Below are positions 37,808 through 47,061 of a stretch of 64,000 nucleotides of DNA, piece after piece; positions within the stretch are counted from its first letter, which is position 1; each line of letters starts with the position of its first letter. Origin of the DNA: G963665215 sp963665215. GTDB lineage: Bacteria; Chloroflexota; Dehalococcoidia; Lucifugimonadales; CAUZJF01. A model generated the notes under the pieces. The model saw only the letters and a list, made by a program, of their open reading frames with translations, had not been told where the DNA came from and searched no databases. Made by a program: the position numbers and the translations under genes. The DNA is taken from assembly GCA_963665215.2 (NCBI GenBank), contig CAXXWW010000006.1, positions 248,001 to 312,000 of the forward strand. The letters run 5' to 3'.

Positions 37808-38177
37808 TCACCGCTCGATGTACCTGTAGGCGGCGTTGGCGTTCTTCCAGAAGAGCTCGCCCAGCACCCACTCGAGGCTTTGCACAAGAAGTGGCGGGGT
37901 CGTGTGAATTGCCCTTCGACAAGCTCAGGGCGAACGGTTGGTTTATAGCTCCGTTCGTGGTGAGCCTGTCGAACCACGCCTCCGCATTCCACCTTTTGGT
38001 GCAAAGCCCCCACTCGACCTCCTCGACCCCGCTCTTCGTTTCCACAACCACCGTGCCGGTGGCTCCCTCGGGCACGGCCAGGGCCATGTACACGTATGGC
38101 ATCTCCGTGCGGTAGGTGAGAGGGCTCGGGCGGGACGGCTCTCCAACGTGGGTATGGGAATCGATTATCATGCTCAT
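37808..38177 (-). pseudogene. Amidohydrolase remnant disrupted by palindromic repeat
   Basis: The N-terminus MIIDSHTHVGEPSRPSPLTYRTEMPY carries the HxH metal motif of the amidohydrolase superfamily. After VEEVEW the frame enters the repeat at 37915-37973. The native C-terminus reappears as EWVLGELFWKNANAAYRYIER before a stop. Most of the barrel is deleted, so it is not functional. Confidence 0.65.
37915..37973. repeat. REP-like inverted pair
   Basis: Two 23-base arms, 37915-37937 (TTCGACAAGCTCAGGGCGAA...) and 37951-37973, pair almost completely around a 13-base loop. The same core (GAGCCTGTCGAAGG) occurs near 23843 and a relative near 3430. Read as protein it gives the PFALSLSKG / WFDRLTTNG strings seen in many genomes. 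It looks like a dispersed REP/MITE-like hairpin. Confidence 0.75.
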
Positions 38178-38184
38178 GGGCGGC

Positions 38185-39390
38185 TTATACCCCTAGCATT
38201 CCAGCCCGGTCGAGCACCTCGGCCAGCCTCGCGATGCCCTCGTGAATCTCCGCCGGCGTGTTGTAGCCAAAGCAGAGCCGCGCGAAGTTTCTTCCGGAGA
38301 CTCCGTCTGGGGCGAAGAGCGGACCCGGCTGATAGCCCACGTCGGCGTCCAGGGCTCGCTGCTGTGTCGCCGCGAGGTCGGCCCCCTCAGGCATCTGGAG
38401 CCAGACATAAAGTGCCCCGTCGGGCCGGCTCCAGGTGGCCGCCGACCCGAAGCGCTCGCCTAGGGCGGCCAGCATTGCGTCGCGCTTGGCCCTCAAGCGG
38501 GTGTTGCTGTCGGCGATATGTCCCTTGAGTCGGGTCGTGGCGTACCGGTGCACCGCCAGGGCCGCGAACTGGTTTACCCCGGCGCCACTCTTGATCGCCT
38601 TCGCCCGATCGAGCACCTCCGGGGGAGCGGTCATGTAGCCAAGGCGCATCCCCGGGGCAATGATCTTGGAGAAGGAGCCGACGTACATCACCCGGCCGCC
38701 GCGGTCCAGGGACCGGATGGAGGTGACGGGCTCGCCCTCATACCGGAGGTCTACGTAGCAGTCGTCCTCCAGTATCGGAACCCCGTAGCGCTCCGACATC
38801 TGTAGCAGGGTACGGCGGCGCTCCAGGGTCATGGTCCACCCCTGGGGGTTCTGAAAGGTGGGGATGGTGTAGAGCAGCTTGGGCCTCTTCCCCTCCGAGA
38901 CGGCCGCCTTCATGGTCGCGTCCAGGGAGTCGGGGAGCATGCCTTCGCCGTCGCATCGTATGCCGCGGACGTCCGCGCGAAACCGCCCGAGCGTCCTCAG
39001 CGTCCCGCCGTACACGTAGTCTTCGGTGATGACCACGTCGCCGGGGTCCACCAGGGCCTCCACCAGCATGTGGATCGGCTGGCTTGACCCGTCGGCCAGG
39101 ATTAATTCGTCGGGCGAGACGCGGATGCCCCTATCCTCGGCGAGCTTTGCCGCGACGAACTCCCTCAGCGGCGGATAGCCCTGCGGGTGCGGGTACACCG
39201 CCAGGTCTCGGCCCTCATCTCGGATAGCGTCGCTCAGCGAATCGACAAGCCCGTCGAGGGGCACCGAGCCCGGGTCCGGGTATGCAACCGCGAAGTCGTA
39301 CTTGGCCCGCCTGGGCGGGCCGGTCGTCTGGGGCTCCGGCGCACTCCTGGCGAATAGGCCCTCGTAGCTGAACTCCTGGTCTTCAGTCAC
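38185..39390 (-). CDS. Class I PLP aminotransferase (MocR/LysN-like, no GntR domain)
   Basis: A 401-residue aminotransferase of fold type I, similar to the catalytic domain of MocR regulators and to 2-aminoadipate aminotransferases. Motifs: HPQGYPPLREFVAAKL, DGSSQPIHMLVEALVDPGD, PTFQNPQGWTMTLERRR, ILEDDCYVDLRYEG, cofactor lysine in VGSFSKIIAPGMRLGY, and the substrate Arg in NFARLCFGYNT. No DNA-binding domain precedes it. Transaminates an aliphatic or aromatic amino acid; substrate undetermined. Confidence 0.85.
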   Translation of the reverse strand: MTEDQEFSYEGLFARSAPEPQTTGPPRRAKYDFAVAYPDPGSVPLDGLVDSLSDAIRDEGRDLAVYPHPQGYPPLREFVAAKLAEDRGIRVSPDELILADGSSQPIHMLVEALVDPGDVVITEDYVYGGTLRTLGRFRADVRGIRCDGEGMLPDSLDATMKAAVSEGKRPKLLYTIPTFQNPQGWTMTLERRRTLLQMSERYGVPILEDDCYVDLRYEGEPVTSIRSLDRGGRVMYVGSFSKIIAPGMRLGYMTAPPEVLDRAKAIKSGAGVNQFAALAVHRYATTRLKGHIADSNTRLRAKRDAMLAALGERFGSAATWSRPDGALYVWLQMPEGADLAATQQRALDADVGYQPGPLFAPDGVSGRNFARLCFGYNTPAEIHEGIARLAEVLDRAGMLGV

Positions 39391-39448
39391 TCGTTACGCT
39401 CCTGATCAGCCGACATCATTCTTCTTCCACAGTCCCCTCAGTCGCTAG

Positions 39449-39605
39449 CCCCCGGCCCCCTCTCCGCCTATCTCGATGCGGAGCCGCTTGTTGATGCGGC
39501 CCTTGCTCTCATGCCCGACAACCCGGACCATGCCCACCTCTCTGGTATTGGCGACGTGCGTCCCGCCGCTGTGACGTCGAATTCCCGGAGGTAGCTGTCG
39601 AAGCT
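39449..39605 (-). pseudogene. alaX-type alanyl-tRNA editing protein, C-terminal remnant
   Basis: On the minus strand, RRHSGGTHVANTREVGMVRVV followed by GHESKGRINKRLRIEI matches the C-terminal metal-binding (C/S)GGTHV segment of AlaX/AlaRS editing domains, which hydrolyse mischarged Ser- or Gly-tRNA-Ala. The upstream part of the gene is absent, replaced by the end of the amine oxidase gene. It has no start codon. Confidence 0.6.
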
Positions 39606-39619
39606 GGAGAGAATCTCGG

Positions 39620-41035
39620 TCATGTACGGACTCCCGACGGATCCCGTGACGCGTCGCCCGCCTGCCGCATCGTAGGCGTGTAGTCTCGCCAATCGAGGGA
39701 GATGTCAGGGCCCGCCGCGTACATCGGCTGAATGGCGTGCAACACCTCGAATGCCGCCCGGCGCCCCGTCTCCAGCGCGCCGTGCACGCACTCGGCGTGC
39801 CCCCTGGTGTGCGTCGCCTCTCCGGCCCAGAACAGCGGTGGTGTGGGTGCGGCGAGGTCCGCGCGCACCTGGTAGCGGCCGCGGGGCACGACGCTTATGC
39901 CCCCGCGCGTCCACCGCTCCGATGCCCAGTCGGCCACGTCGAGGCCGACTAGCTCCGACTCCAGGTCTACTTCTGGGAACATCTCCCTCAGGGCCTCCAG
40001 GAACAGTGACCTGGTGCGCTCCTTGTCCCCGGTGAGCTCCAGGGCGTGTGGTGTCCCGATGAACGCGAACAGGGCGGCCGGTCCAGGCCTGCCCCAAAAA
40101 GGGTCCGTGAATCCGCTGGCGAACGGGGAGGGGGTGTTCGTGCGGAAATTGGGGATAGGCCCGAGGGTATCTTCCCACCACCGCCTATGGAACTCGGCGA
40201 TCACCTTCATCAGCCCACCGGCCCCAAAATCCCCGATCGCCCCGTCCTTTGCCTTGGGAAGCTCAGGACGGAACTCGACTGCGTGTGCCTGAAGTACCCC
40301 CACCGGGAGCGTCAGGATGGCCGTCTTGGCAGTGAGCCGTCCCGCTGGACCGTACGCCACGACACCTTCGTCAGACCAGTCGATAGCGGTCACAGGGGCG
40401 TTCAGATGGACGCGACCGGACAGCGGGCGGCTCATCTCGTCCCAAAGCCTGCCATAGCCGTCCACCAGGACGAAGTTGGGGTTGCCTGGCCTCGAGACGC
40501 CGCTTATCGGGTCGATCAGGCTGTCAAACGCGTGATGGATCTCGGACGCGTTGCGGGCGCTCAGCTCCTCCGGGGGCATGGGAGCCGCCACGCACATCAG
40601 TCGCTCCGCGCACTCGAGCACCTCGCCTCGGAGCCCTGCCGCCAGCAGGGCATCGTGAAAACTGAGGCTATCCTCATTCGGTTCGGCCAGCACCTCCTCG
40701 AGACGTTCCCATGCCTCCTCGGCAACCGGGTCCCGATGGACCCACGCGCCATCCTTGAGCACGGCGTGGGCCCTCTTGCTGCCCATGGGAACGTGGTGCG
40801 TCTTCAGGCCATACCTGGCAATGAACTCCCACGTGGCCACCGTGGGCCCGTGGACGAACTGGGCGCCTCGCTCGGCAATGCTCCCGTCGGAGAGCGGCAC
40901 CGAATGTGCTCGTCCCCCAATGCGGTCCCTTGCCTCGAGTAGTATCACGTCGCGCCCCGCCTCGTGAAGGGTGAGCGCCGCGAGAAGTCCGGCAGCTCCC
41001 GCGCCTACCACGATGCAGTCATGAGTCCCAGACAT
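39620..41035 (-). CDS. Flavin-containing amine oxidase
   Basis: A 471-residue flavoprotein of the monoamine/polyamine oxidase family. The FAD site VVGAGAAGLLAALTLHEAG with GGRAHSV (the GGR motif) is at the N-terminus, RGAQFVHG near residue 55, and the C-terminal FAD contact FWAGEATHTRGHAECVHGALETGRRAA. It oxidises an amine to an imine with oxygen as acceptor. No covalent-flavin cysteine (as in SGGC of MAO) is visible. The last ~30 residues (ISLDWRDYTPTMRQAGDA) extend past the usual end and abut the alaX remnant, so the 3' end may have been remodelled by deletion. Confidence 0.87.
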   Translation of the reverse strand: MSGTHDCIVVGAGAAGLLAALTLHEAGRDVILLEARDRIGGRAHSVPLSDGSIAERGAQFVHGPTVATWEFIARYGLKTHHVPMGSKRAHAVLKDGAWVHRDPVAEEAWERLEEVLAEPNEDSLSFHDALLAAGLRGEVLECAERLMCVAAPMPPEELSARNASEIHHAFDSLIDPISGVSRPGNPNFVLVDGYGRLWDEMSRPLSGRVHLNAPVTAIDWSDEGVVAYGPAGRLTAKTAILTLPVGVLQAHAVEFRPELPKAKDGAIGDFGAGGLMKVIAEFHRRWWEDTLGPIPNFRTNTPSPFASGFTDPFWGRPGPAALFAFIGTPHALELTGDKERTRSLFLEALREMFPEVDLESELVGLDVADWASERWTRGGISVVPRGRYQVRADLAAPTPPLFWAGEATHTRGHAECVHGALETGRRAAFEVLHAIQPMYAAGPDISLDWRDYTPTMRQAGDASRDPSGVRT

Positions 41036-41198
41036 GTGGTCCCTCGTTCCGGCCAGCGGTGCCGCCAGCGCAGATTAACACGGAAGCCGCGGTCTGGGGA
41101 AGGGCAGGCGAGGGTGCCGGCCGTGAGAAGCGCTATGGTACAATTCGCGCCGTAGTGCGGGACGCGCCGGCATAGTCTGACGCCGGCTGGAGGCGTTG

Positions 41199-42416
41199 AT
41201 GGGCTCACGGAGCTATGACGTAGGGGTCATCGGAGGCGGCATCATCGGTCTCGCCACGGCCTTGAGGCTAACCCAGGAGTACCCCAGATACAAGGTCGCC
41301 GTCCTGGAGAAGGAGCCCGAAGTAGCGCGACACCAGACGGGGCACAATAGCGGCGTGATGCACGCCGGAATCTACTACTCTCCAGGGTCTCAGAAGGCTA
41401 ACTTCTGCTCTCCAGGTGGGAAGATGCTGCGACGGTACTGTGACCAGCACGGCATCGCGTACGAGATGTGTGGCAAGGTCATAGTCGCCACCGAGGAGTC
41501 GGACCTGCCTCGACTGGAGGAGCTGCGAAGGCGGGGCATCGCCAACGGCGCCGACGGTCTCGAGATGATCGGGGAGGGGAGGCTCAGGGAGCTGGAGCCT
41601 CACGCCTCCGGGATCAAGGCTATCTACTCGCCCAACACCGGAATCGTCGATTACACTAAGGTCACGATGTCCTTTGCATCAGAGATGGTCGAGAACGGCG
41701 GCGATCTCCTCACCGACACGAGAGTGCTGCGGTTAGCCACCCGCGACGGCCGCGTGCACCTGGAGACGTCGAGTGGAGAGGTGACGGTCACGCACGTGAT
41801 AAATTGCGCCGGCCTCCATGCCGATACAGTGGCGCGGGAGATGGGGGTAGAGACCGGCGTACGCATAATACCCTTTCGGGGGGAGTATTACTCGCTGAGG
41901 CCCGGGCGTTCCAACCTGGTCAACGGGCTGATATATCCCGTGCCCAAACCGAAGCTACCTTTCCTGGGCGTTCATTTCACCAAGAGGATCGATGGGACCG
42001 TCGAGGCCGGGCCGAACGCAGTCCTGGCCTTCGCCAGAGAGGGATACAGAAAGATGCAGATTGACGTCGCCGAGGTACTGGGTATACTGACGTACCCGGG
42101 ATTCTGGCGTATGTCGAGGGTGCACTGGCGGTCGGGCCTTCAAGAGCAGTACCGGTCTCGGGTCAAACGGTCGTTTGTGCGCTCGCTGCAGACCCTCGTT
42201 CCCGAGGTACGCAAGGAGGACCTGGACGATCCCAGCGCCGGCGTGCGAGCCCAGGCCATTGGCCGCGATGGTGAGCTGTTGCAAGACTTCAGCATCGTGC
42301 GGACTACGAACTCGATTCATGTGCTGAATGCGCCTTCTCCTGCCGCGACATCCTGTCTCGCTATCAGCCGGCACATCGTCGATCTGGCCCGGAACACGTT
42401 CGATCTGGCCGCCTGA
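41199..42416 (+). CDS. lhgO: L-2-hydroxyglutarate oxidase (FAD)
   Basis: A 405-residue DAO-family flavoprotein. Motifs: DVGVIGGGIIGLATALRLTQ at the start, HQTGHNSGVMHAGIYYSPGS (the LhgO signature with the substrate His), YTKVTMSFASEMVENGG, INCAGLHADTVAREMG, FRGEYYSLRPG, and the C-terminal RTTNSIHVLNAPSPAATSCLAIS closing the FAD pocket. It oxidises L-2-hydroxyglutarate to 2-oxoglutarate, feeding electrons to the membrane quinone pool or oxygen; a metabolite-repair role. TTG at 41196 is adjacent to ATG 41199, which is preferred. Divergent from the amine oxidase with a 163 bp shared upstream region. Confidence 0.92.
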   Translation: MGSRSYDVGVIGGGIIGLATALRLTQEYPRYKVAVLEKEPEVARHQTGHNSGVMHAGIYYSPGSQKANFCSPGGKMLRRYCDQHGIAYEMCGKVIVATEESDLPRLEELRRRGIANGADGLEMIGEGRLRELEPHASGIKAIYSPNTGIVDYTKVTMSFASEMVENGGDLLTDTRVLRLATRDGRVHLETSSGEVTVTHVINCAGLHADTVAREMGVETGVRIIPFRGEYYSLRPGRSNLVNGLIYPVPKPKLPFLGVHFTKRIDGTVEAGPNAVLAFAREGYRKMQIDVAEVLGILTYPGFWRMSRVHWRSGLQEQYRSRVKRSFVRSLQTLVPEVRKEDLDDPSAGVRAQAIGRDGELLQDFSIVRTTNSIHVLNAPSPAATSCLAISRHIVDLARNTFDLAA

Positions 42417-42549
42417 CCCCAGCGCCGGCTCTGAGGCGAGGAGGCGGTGTCCGATTCACGGGCCGTCGCGTCTCTCGGGCGGCCTCGACACGACGCGGGC
42501 GTGTGCGGCGGTTGACGGCGCGCCCTGGCGTTCGTATATTTGAGTCATA

Positions 42550-42624
42550 GCGGGAGTAACTCAGTGGTAGAGTTCCTGCCTTCCAAGCAGGCTGTCGCCG
42601 GTTCGAATCCGGTCTCCCGCTCCA
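42550..42624 (+). tRNA. tRNA-Gly (TCC anticodon)
   Basis: A complete cloverleaf of 75 nt with encoded CCA: acceptor GCGGGAG/CTCCCGC, D stem ACTC/GAGT, anticodon stem CCTGC/GCAGG with loop CTTCCAA (anticodon TCC), T loop TTCGAAT. A stand-alone gene 130 bases after lhgO. Confidence 0.97.
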
Positions 42625-42657
42625 ATTGAAACCTTAGTCACACATATGCAAAGCTAA

Positions 42658-42683
42658 GGGCAGCCTACACTGGTGGGCTGCCC
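42658..42683 (+). terminator. Hairpin after tRNA-Gly
   Basis: A perfect 8 bp stem GGGCAGCC/GGCTGCCC with a 10-base loop, 33 bases after the tRNA. No T-run follows, so it is either a weak terminator or an RNA-stabilising hairpin. Confidence 0.5.
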
Positions 42684-42796
42684 ATGACCCTTAAACCGAG
42701 TAGTCCGCATGTTCGAGCACCTGACGTCCAACCTGAGACCCTCTTGGACGAGTACCTGCTAAGGGGTTTCCGGGCCGTCAGGCGTCGGAGAGAAAG

Positions 42797-43810
42797 TTAG
42801 CCTCTCTTGTAGACCTGAATCCTGTGCCGCCTGCTATCGGTGGCGTACAGCCGTCCCTCAGCGTCCAGGGTCACGGACGTCACGCCCCAAAAGTAAGGCT
42901 CCGTTTGGGAGGACACGTGGTACGCCGAGCTGAGGCGAGGGGGCAGGGACGGAATCAGATTGGCCCTGTCCCGCGTCACCTTTTCATCATGGTTTGAGAG
43001 AAAAAAGTCCTCGGTCCACTTGGAAGGGGTAGCCTGTCCCCTTAGCTTGAGCTGGAAGCTGCCGTCGGGGCCCAGCACCTGCACACGCTCGTTGCCCCAG
43101 TCCGCCACGTGGATGTAGCCCTCGTCGTCCACCGCTACGTCGGACGGACGGCTTAGCTGGCCGTCCCCCTCCCCTGACTCACCGAACTTGGCCTGGAACC
43201 GGCCGCCGGAAGTAAACACCTGGATTCGGTCGCTGCGCCAGTCGGCGACGTAGACGTCGTCCTCAGAGTCAACTGTCACGCCCCAGGGGAGGTTGAACTG
43301 CCCGTCGCCGTGGCCATGCTCGCCCCACTGAAACAGGTATTGGCCGTCACGGGTGAATTTCTGAACGCGGTGGTTGTGCTGGTCGACCACGTAGGCGTTG
43401 TCTTCCGAGTCGAAGGCGATGCCAGAGGGGCCGTTGAGCTGGCCGTCGCCGCTGCCCTGCTCGCCCCACTTCCCCAGGAACGCGCCTTCCAAGTCGAAGA
43501 CCGATATGCGGTGTGTCCCCTCGTCGGCAATGTAGAGCCTGTCCTCGCTGTCGAAGGCCATACCGGTCGGCATGTTGAGTTGGCCGTCGCCGTCGCCATC
43601 ACCGTAGCTGAACTCGCCTAGATACTCCTCGTCATAGTTGCAGATGACAACGCGGGTAAGCCTGCGGCCCAGGACGAAGATGCGCCCATCGCTGCTTATC
43701 ACCGAGGCGAAAGGGTTGAGGAAACCGCGCCCCTTGGCAACGTTGTTAATCATGCCAATGGTCTTGTCGTACGTTAGCGTGAAGGGCTTAGTGGCGGTCT
43801 GCGCGCCCAT
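42797..43810 (-). CDS. NHL-repeat beta-propeller protein
   Basis: A 337-residue protein with at least five NHL blades of ~45 residues: GDGDGQLNMPTGMAFDSEDRLYIADEGTHRISVFDLEG, then QGSGDGQLNGPSGIAFDSEDNAYVVDQHNHRVQKF and so on, ending RLYATDSRRHRIQVYKRG. No signal peptide is visible, so it may be cytoplasmic, or exported by a route not apparent. NHL propellers usually bind ligands or partners and are often next to DUF1800/DUF1501 genes; a DUF1800 gene is 24 bases upstream on the same strand, suggesting one operon. Confidence 0.85.
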   Translation of the reverse strand: MGAQTATKPFTLTYDKTIGMINNVAKGRGFLNPFASVISSDGRIFVLGRRLTRVVICNYDEEYLGEFSYGDGDGDGQLNMPTGMAFDSEDRLYIADEGTHRISVFDLEGAFLGKWGEQGSGDGQLNGPSGIAFDSEDNAYVVDQHNHRVQKFTRDGQYLFQWGEHGHGDGQFNLPWGVTVDSEDDVYVADWRSDRIQVFTSGGRFQAKFGESGEGDGQLSRPSDVAVDDEGYIHVADWGNERVQVLGPDGSFQLKLRGQATPSKWTEDFFLSNHDEKVTRDRANLIPSLPPRLSSAYHVSSQTEPYFWGVTSVTLDAEGRLYATDSRRHRIQVYKRG

Positions 43811-43834
43811 TTTAATGACACACGGCCTTTCGGC

Positions 43835-45244
43835 TCAGGCCAGCTGGAACTCGCGGGTCGATGCGATGAGGCTGAGCACATTACCTACCCGCTGCTCGGA
43901 CTCGTCCCCTTGCTGATGCCCTCGGAGGTCCAACTCTCCTCGCTCCGCCACATGTTCAGTTAGCGCGGCCCGTGTTTCCTCTGAGGCCTCGACTGGCCCC
44001 AAAAGGTCCAGGCACCGCGCCACGACATCTGCCGGTGAGAGGACTCCGCCGTTGTCAGTCGCCAATCGCTCGATGATGGCGCGAACTCCAGGCAGCTCTA
44101 CATTGCCAAGCTCGGATGCCACGAAGTTGATTCGCTCCATTAGGGCCCCGGTCTCGATCCACTCCGTTCCCTCGTGCCACCCCTCTACGCTCGGTGGGTT
44201 CAGCATCGCCTGCCCCATGTATAAGGCCTGCTGCGCCACTTCCCCAATGACGAGGGTCGGCTCGCGGTAGCTTCCCGCCAGGCGGACGGCCCCGATAACC
44301 AGCTCAACGGGCCCCTTGACTCGCGAAAGCCGGGCCCTCTCGGACTTGAAGTACTCGGAGTTAAAGAGAGTCCGCAGGACCGATCGTATCTCGTAGTTGG
44401 AGTCGAAGTATGCCCTGACCATGGCCTGCACAACCTGCTCGCCCCCCTCGTCCACATCATCCGCAGCGAAGTACTGGAACTGGCGCGTGCATATGAAGCG
44501 GGCCGTCGCCGGCTGTTTGACTATGATGTCGATGATGTCCTCGCCGTTGAACCGGCCGGTCTCGCCCAGGAAGGTCTTCATCCCGTCGTCGTGGTCGTCG
44601 GGCCGGTACTCGAAGTGCCACGAGATGCGTCCGTAGGGGGAAAAGGAGTCTTTAGCCGCGCGCACGGCCATGTAGTCGGTGTTTCCGATAGTCCAACCCG
44701 TAAAGGCGCGGGCACACTCCTTTATGTCGTCCTCGGTGTAGTTCCCGATCCCCATGGAGAACAGCTCCAGCAACTCCCGCCCGTAGTTCTCGTTTATGGC
44801 GTCCTTGTGATTGTCCTGGTTGTCCAGCCAGAAAATCATGGCCGGGTCCCTGGAAAGCTCGATAAGAAAATCACGGAAGCTACCCAGGCCGTAATTCCGG
44901 AACATGTCGATCTGGTTAAGCTGTGCCCTGGCCTGGTTGCCCTTCGCGTAGCCGGTGGCGAACAGACCGTGGAAGAACAGGGCAAGCTTGTCCACCAACG
45001 GACAGCGTGTGGTTATCATGCGCCGCATCCAGTCGGCGCTCCCCTGGATCGAGACCTCGTCGCTAACCGGGTTGATGCGTCTGTAAACATCATCAGGCAT
45101 GTTTCCAGGGTCGCCGGGGTGAAGTAGGTCCTCCACCTTCGCCTCATACCCCATGGCGGCGAACGCCTCCAGCTCGTCCCGTGTGGCCCCAAAGCCCGCG
45201 CGGCGCATCAGGTGGGCCATCAACGCAATGTCCGGGCTACTCAT
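43835..45244 (-). CDS. DUF1800 family protein
   Basis: About 469 residues. The start at 45244 (GGAGGGGAGAGC just upstream) gives MSSPDIALMAHLMRRAGFGATRDE, the conserved DUF1800 opening (HLLRRxGFGAT). Further family motifs: MITTRCPLVDKLALFFHGLFATG, RDPAMIFWLDNQDNHKDAINENYGRELLELFSMGIGNYTEDDIKECARAFTGWT, and LNPPSVEGWHEGTEW. Function of the family is unknown; it often pairs with the DUF1501 sulfatase-like family, which is absent here. The longer ORF start at 45379 adds residues that do not resemble the family. Confidence 0.9.
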   Translation of the reverse strand: MSSPDIALMAHLMRRAGFGATRDELEAFAAMGYEAKVEDLLHPGDPGNMPDDVYRRINPVSDEVSIQGSADWMRRMITTRCPLVDKLALFFHGLFATGYAKGNQARAQLNQIDMFRNYGLGSFRDFLIELSRDPAMIFWLDNQDNHKDAINENYGRELLELFSMGIGNYTEDDIKECARAFTGWTIGNTDYMAVRAAKDSFSPYGRISWHFEYRPDDHDDGMKTFLGETGRFNGEDIIDIIVKQPATARFICTRQFQYFAADDVDEGGEQVVQAMVRAYFDSNYEIRSVLRTLFNSEYFKSERARLSRVKGPVELVIGAVRLAGSYREPTLVIGEVAQQALYMGQAMLNPPSVEGWHEGTEWIETGALMERINFVASELGNVELPGVRAIIERLATDNGGVLSPADVVARCLDLLGPVEASEETRAALTEHVAERGELDLRGHQQGDESEQRVGNVLSLIASTREFQLA

Positions 45245-45775
45245 GCTCTCCCCTCCTGGGTCCGGTCGCGGCGCTCCGCAGAGCGATAGACCGACATTCC
45301 CCATATCAGACTGCGTGCGTCCGATAAACGCGCCATCCATAGCTGTGATGATGGTACGGACACGCCGGAACGTTGTCAATGGCCCTATTGTGCCTAATGG
45401 ACGACTGCTGGGCGCACATTAATCGATAGCAACGCTGCGGCGAAAGAGTGGCGGATGCTGTCGAAGGTCCCATCGCGAAATCCGGCTTTGGAGACGAATC
45501 CATGGCACTTATGGCTTAGGTTGTCTGGGCGCCTAGTGCATGATCAGGAGATGGATTAAGGATAGGGTGCCGACGCCTTATGCCGGCCTGGGTAGGGGCA
45601 GGTTTCAAACCTGCCCCTACGGTACGGTTTCGTCGTTGGCGCATAACACGTTCCCCAACACCTTGTCTGGTGTCGCACTAGGTACGCCGTTTGCCACGGT
45701 GAAGACGTAGTCGGTTTGCTGCCACGCCGGACCCGCCTTGACAGGTGTTGCGAAGCCGGAGTATTTTGAGTCATC
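45245..45775. other. 530 bp intergenic region with a perfect palindrome
   Basis: No gene is recognised. Bases 45592-45620 form a 14 bp inverted repeat around one base (arms GTAGGGGCAGGTTT / AAACCTGCCCCTAC). Palindromes of this composition recur as dispersed repeats in several bacterial genomes; only one full copy is present here. Confidence 0.6.
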
Positions 45776-46765
45776 GTGAATGGGCAAATCGAACATAGCG
45801 CACCATGTTGCGGTCCCAGCAGGCCTCAGCGGCGGGCGATCGCGCCGATTGCGAAGCAACCTACCAGCGTGGAGGCAACCGGCTCCACCCGTGGAATGGT
45901 GAAGTTGCCCGGGGGCAAGTTCCTGATGGGGACCGAGGACCCTTCGGGCTTCCCCGCTGATGGCGAGGGCCCGATCAGGGAGGTCACCGTCGACCCTTTC
46001 TACGTCGACGCGATCGCCGTTACAAATGCCCAGTTTGCTAGGTTCGTCAAGTCGACTCGATATGTGACCGAGGCGGAACGATTCGGGTGGTCCTTCGTTT
46101 TCCACCTGCTTATGACGCGGAAGGCCAGGCGGGCGGCAAGCCAAGCCGTGTCCGAGGCGTCTTGGTGGGTCCGAGTTGACGGCGCCAACTGGCGACGCCC
46201 TGACGGTCCCGGCTCCGACACCAAGGGCCGGATGGACCATCCCGTCGTGCACGTCTCCTGGAACGACGCCATGGCGTATGGCGGGTGGGCCGGCAAACGT
46301 CTGCCGACGGAGGCCGAATGGGAGTACGCGGCCCGCGGTGGACTGGAGCAGAAGACGTACCCGTGGGGCGACGAGCTCATGCCCGACGGTGAGCACCGGT
46401 GCAACATCTGGCAGGGGACGTTTCCCGACGACAACACAGCGGAGGACGGCTACGTCGGCACCGCGCCGGCGCAGTGGTCCCGACCGAATGAATTCGGCCT
46501 TTACAACGTTTCCGGGAACGTGTGGGAATGGACGGCCGACTGGTTCAGCCCCACATACCACGTCGACGGGCCCCGCGATAACCCTAAAGGGCCCGAATCG
46601 GGCGATGCCATTGTCACGCGGGGCGGCTCCTACCTGTGCCACGAGTCGTATTGCAACCGGTATCGAGTCGCGGCCCGGACCTCGAATACACCTGACAGCT
46701 CGACGGGCAACACGGGCTTCCGTTGCGCCGCCAACGCGCCCGTAGAAGGGCGCTCAGCAACCTAG
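45776..46765 (+). CDS. Formylglycine-generating enzyme (sulfatase-activating)
   Basis: A 329-residue FGE-sulfatase domain protein. It converts a Cys in type I sulfatases into the catalytic formylglycine, using copper and oxygen. Unlike many look-alikes in this superfamily it has the true catalytic pair: C288 and C293 in SYLCHESYCNRYR, followed by AARTSNTPDSSTGNTGFRC. Other landmarks: LPGGKFLMGTEDPSGFPADGEGP, VTNAQFARFV, VVHVSWNDAMAYGGWAGKRLPTEAEWEYAARGG, and NVSGNVWEWTADWF. The N-terminal ~35 residues are variable, so the GTG at 45776 is uncertain. A CxPSR sulfatase is encoded 6 kb downstream and is the likely client. Confidence 0.92.
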   Translation: MNGQIEHSAPCCGPSRPQRRAIAPIAKQPTSVEATGSTRGMVKLPGGKFLMGTEDPSGFPADGEGPIREVTVDPFYVDAIAVTNAQFARFVKSTRYVTEAERFGWSFVFHLLMTRKARRAASQAVSEASWWVRVDGANWRRPDGPGSDTKGRMDHPVVHVSWNDAMAYGGWAGKRLPTEAEWEYAARGGLEQKTYPWGDELMPDGEHRCNIWQGTFPDDNTAEDGYVGTAPAQWSRPNEFGLYNVSGNVWEWTADWFSPTYHVDGPRDNPKGPESGDAIVTRGGSYLCHESYCNRYRVAARTSNTPDSSTGNTGFRCAANAPVEGRSAT

Positions 46766-47061
46766 CGTCAGCAGAAATAAGGATGTTGACCCATACTTAT
46801 GGCTGCTCCTCCCCGCTCCGTTACTCACAGTCACCAAGCAGGTAGCCCTACTAGAAATATGGATAAGAGATCTGCTGCGGTTGACCGAGGTGTCCGATGC
46901 TGATAAGGTAGCATCTAGTTGGCCCGGCGGTGCGCAAACACCCCGGGCCACGGCGCCAACCTGGGTTGAGCAGGTGACGCGACTCGATTATCGCATGATT
47001 GAGCCCGTTGCCCAAGCTGGCGACGGGCTTTCTTATTGACCAAGAATGTGAGGTGATCGAG
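46766..47061. other. 296 bp intergenic region
   Basis: No gene is recognised. AGGTGA at 47051-47056 serves the next gene. A possible -10 TAAGGT near 46905 has no clear -35. Confidence 0.3.
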
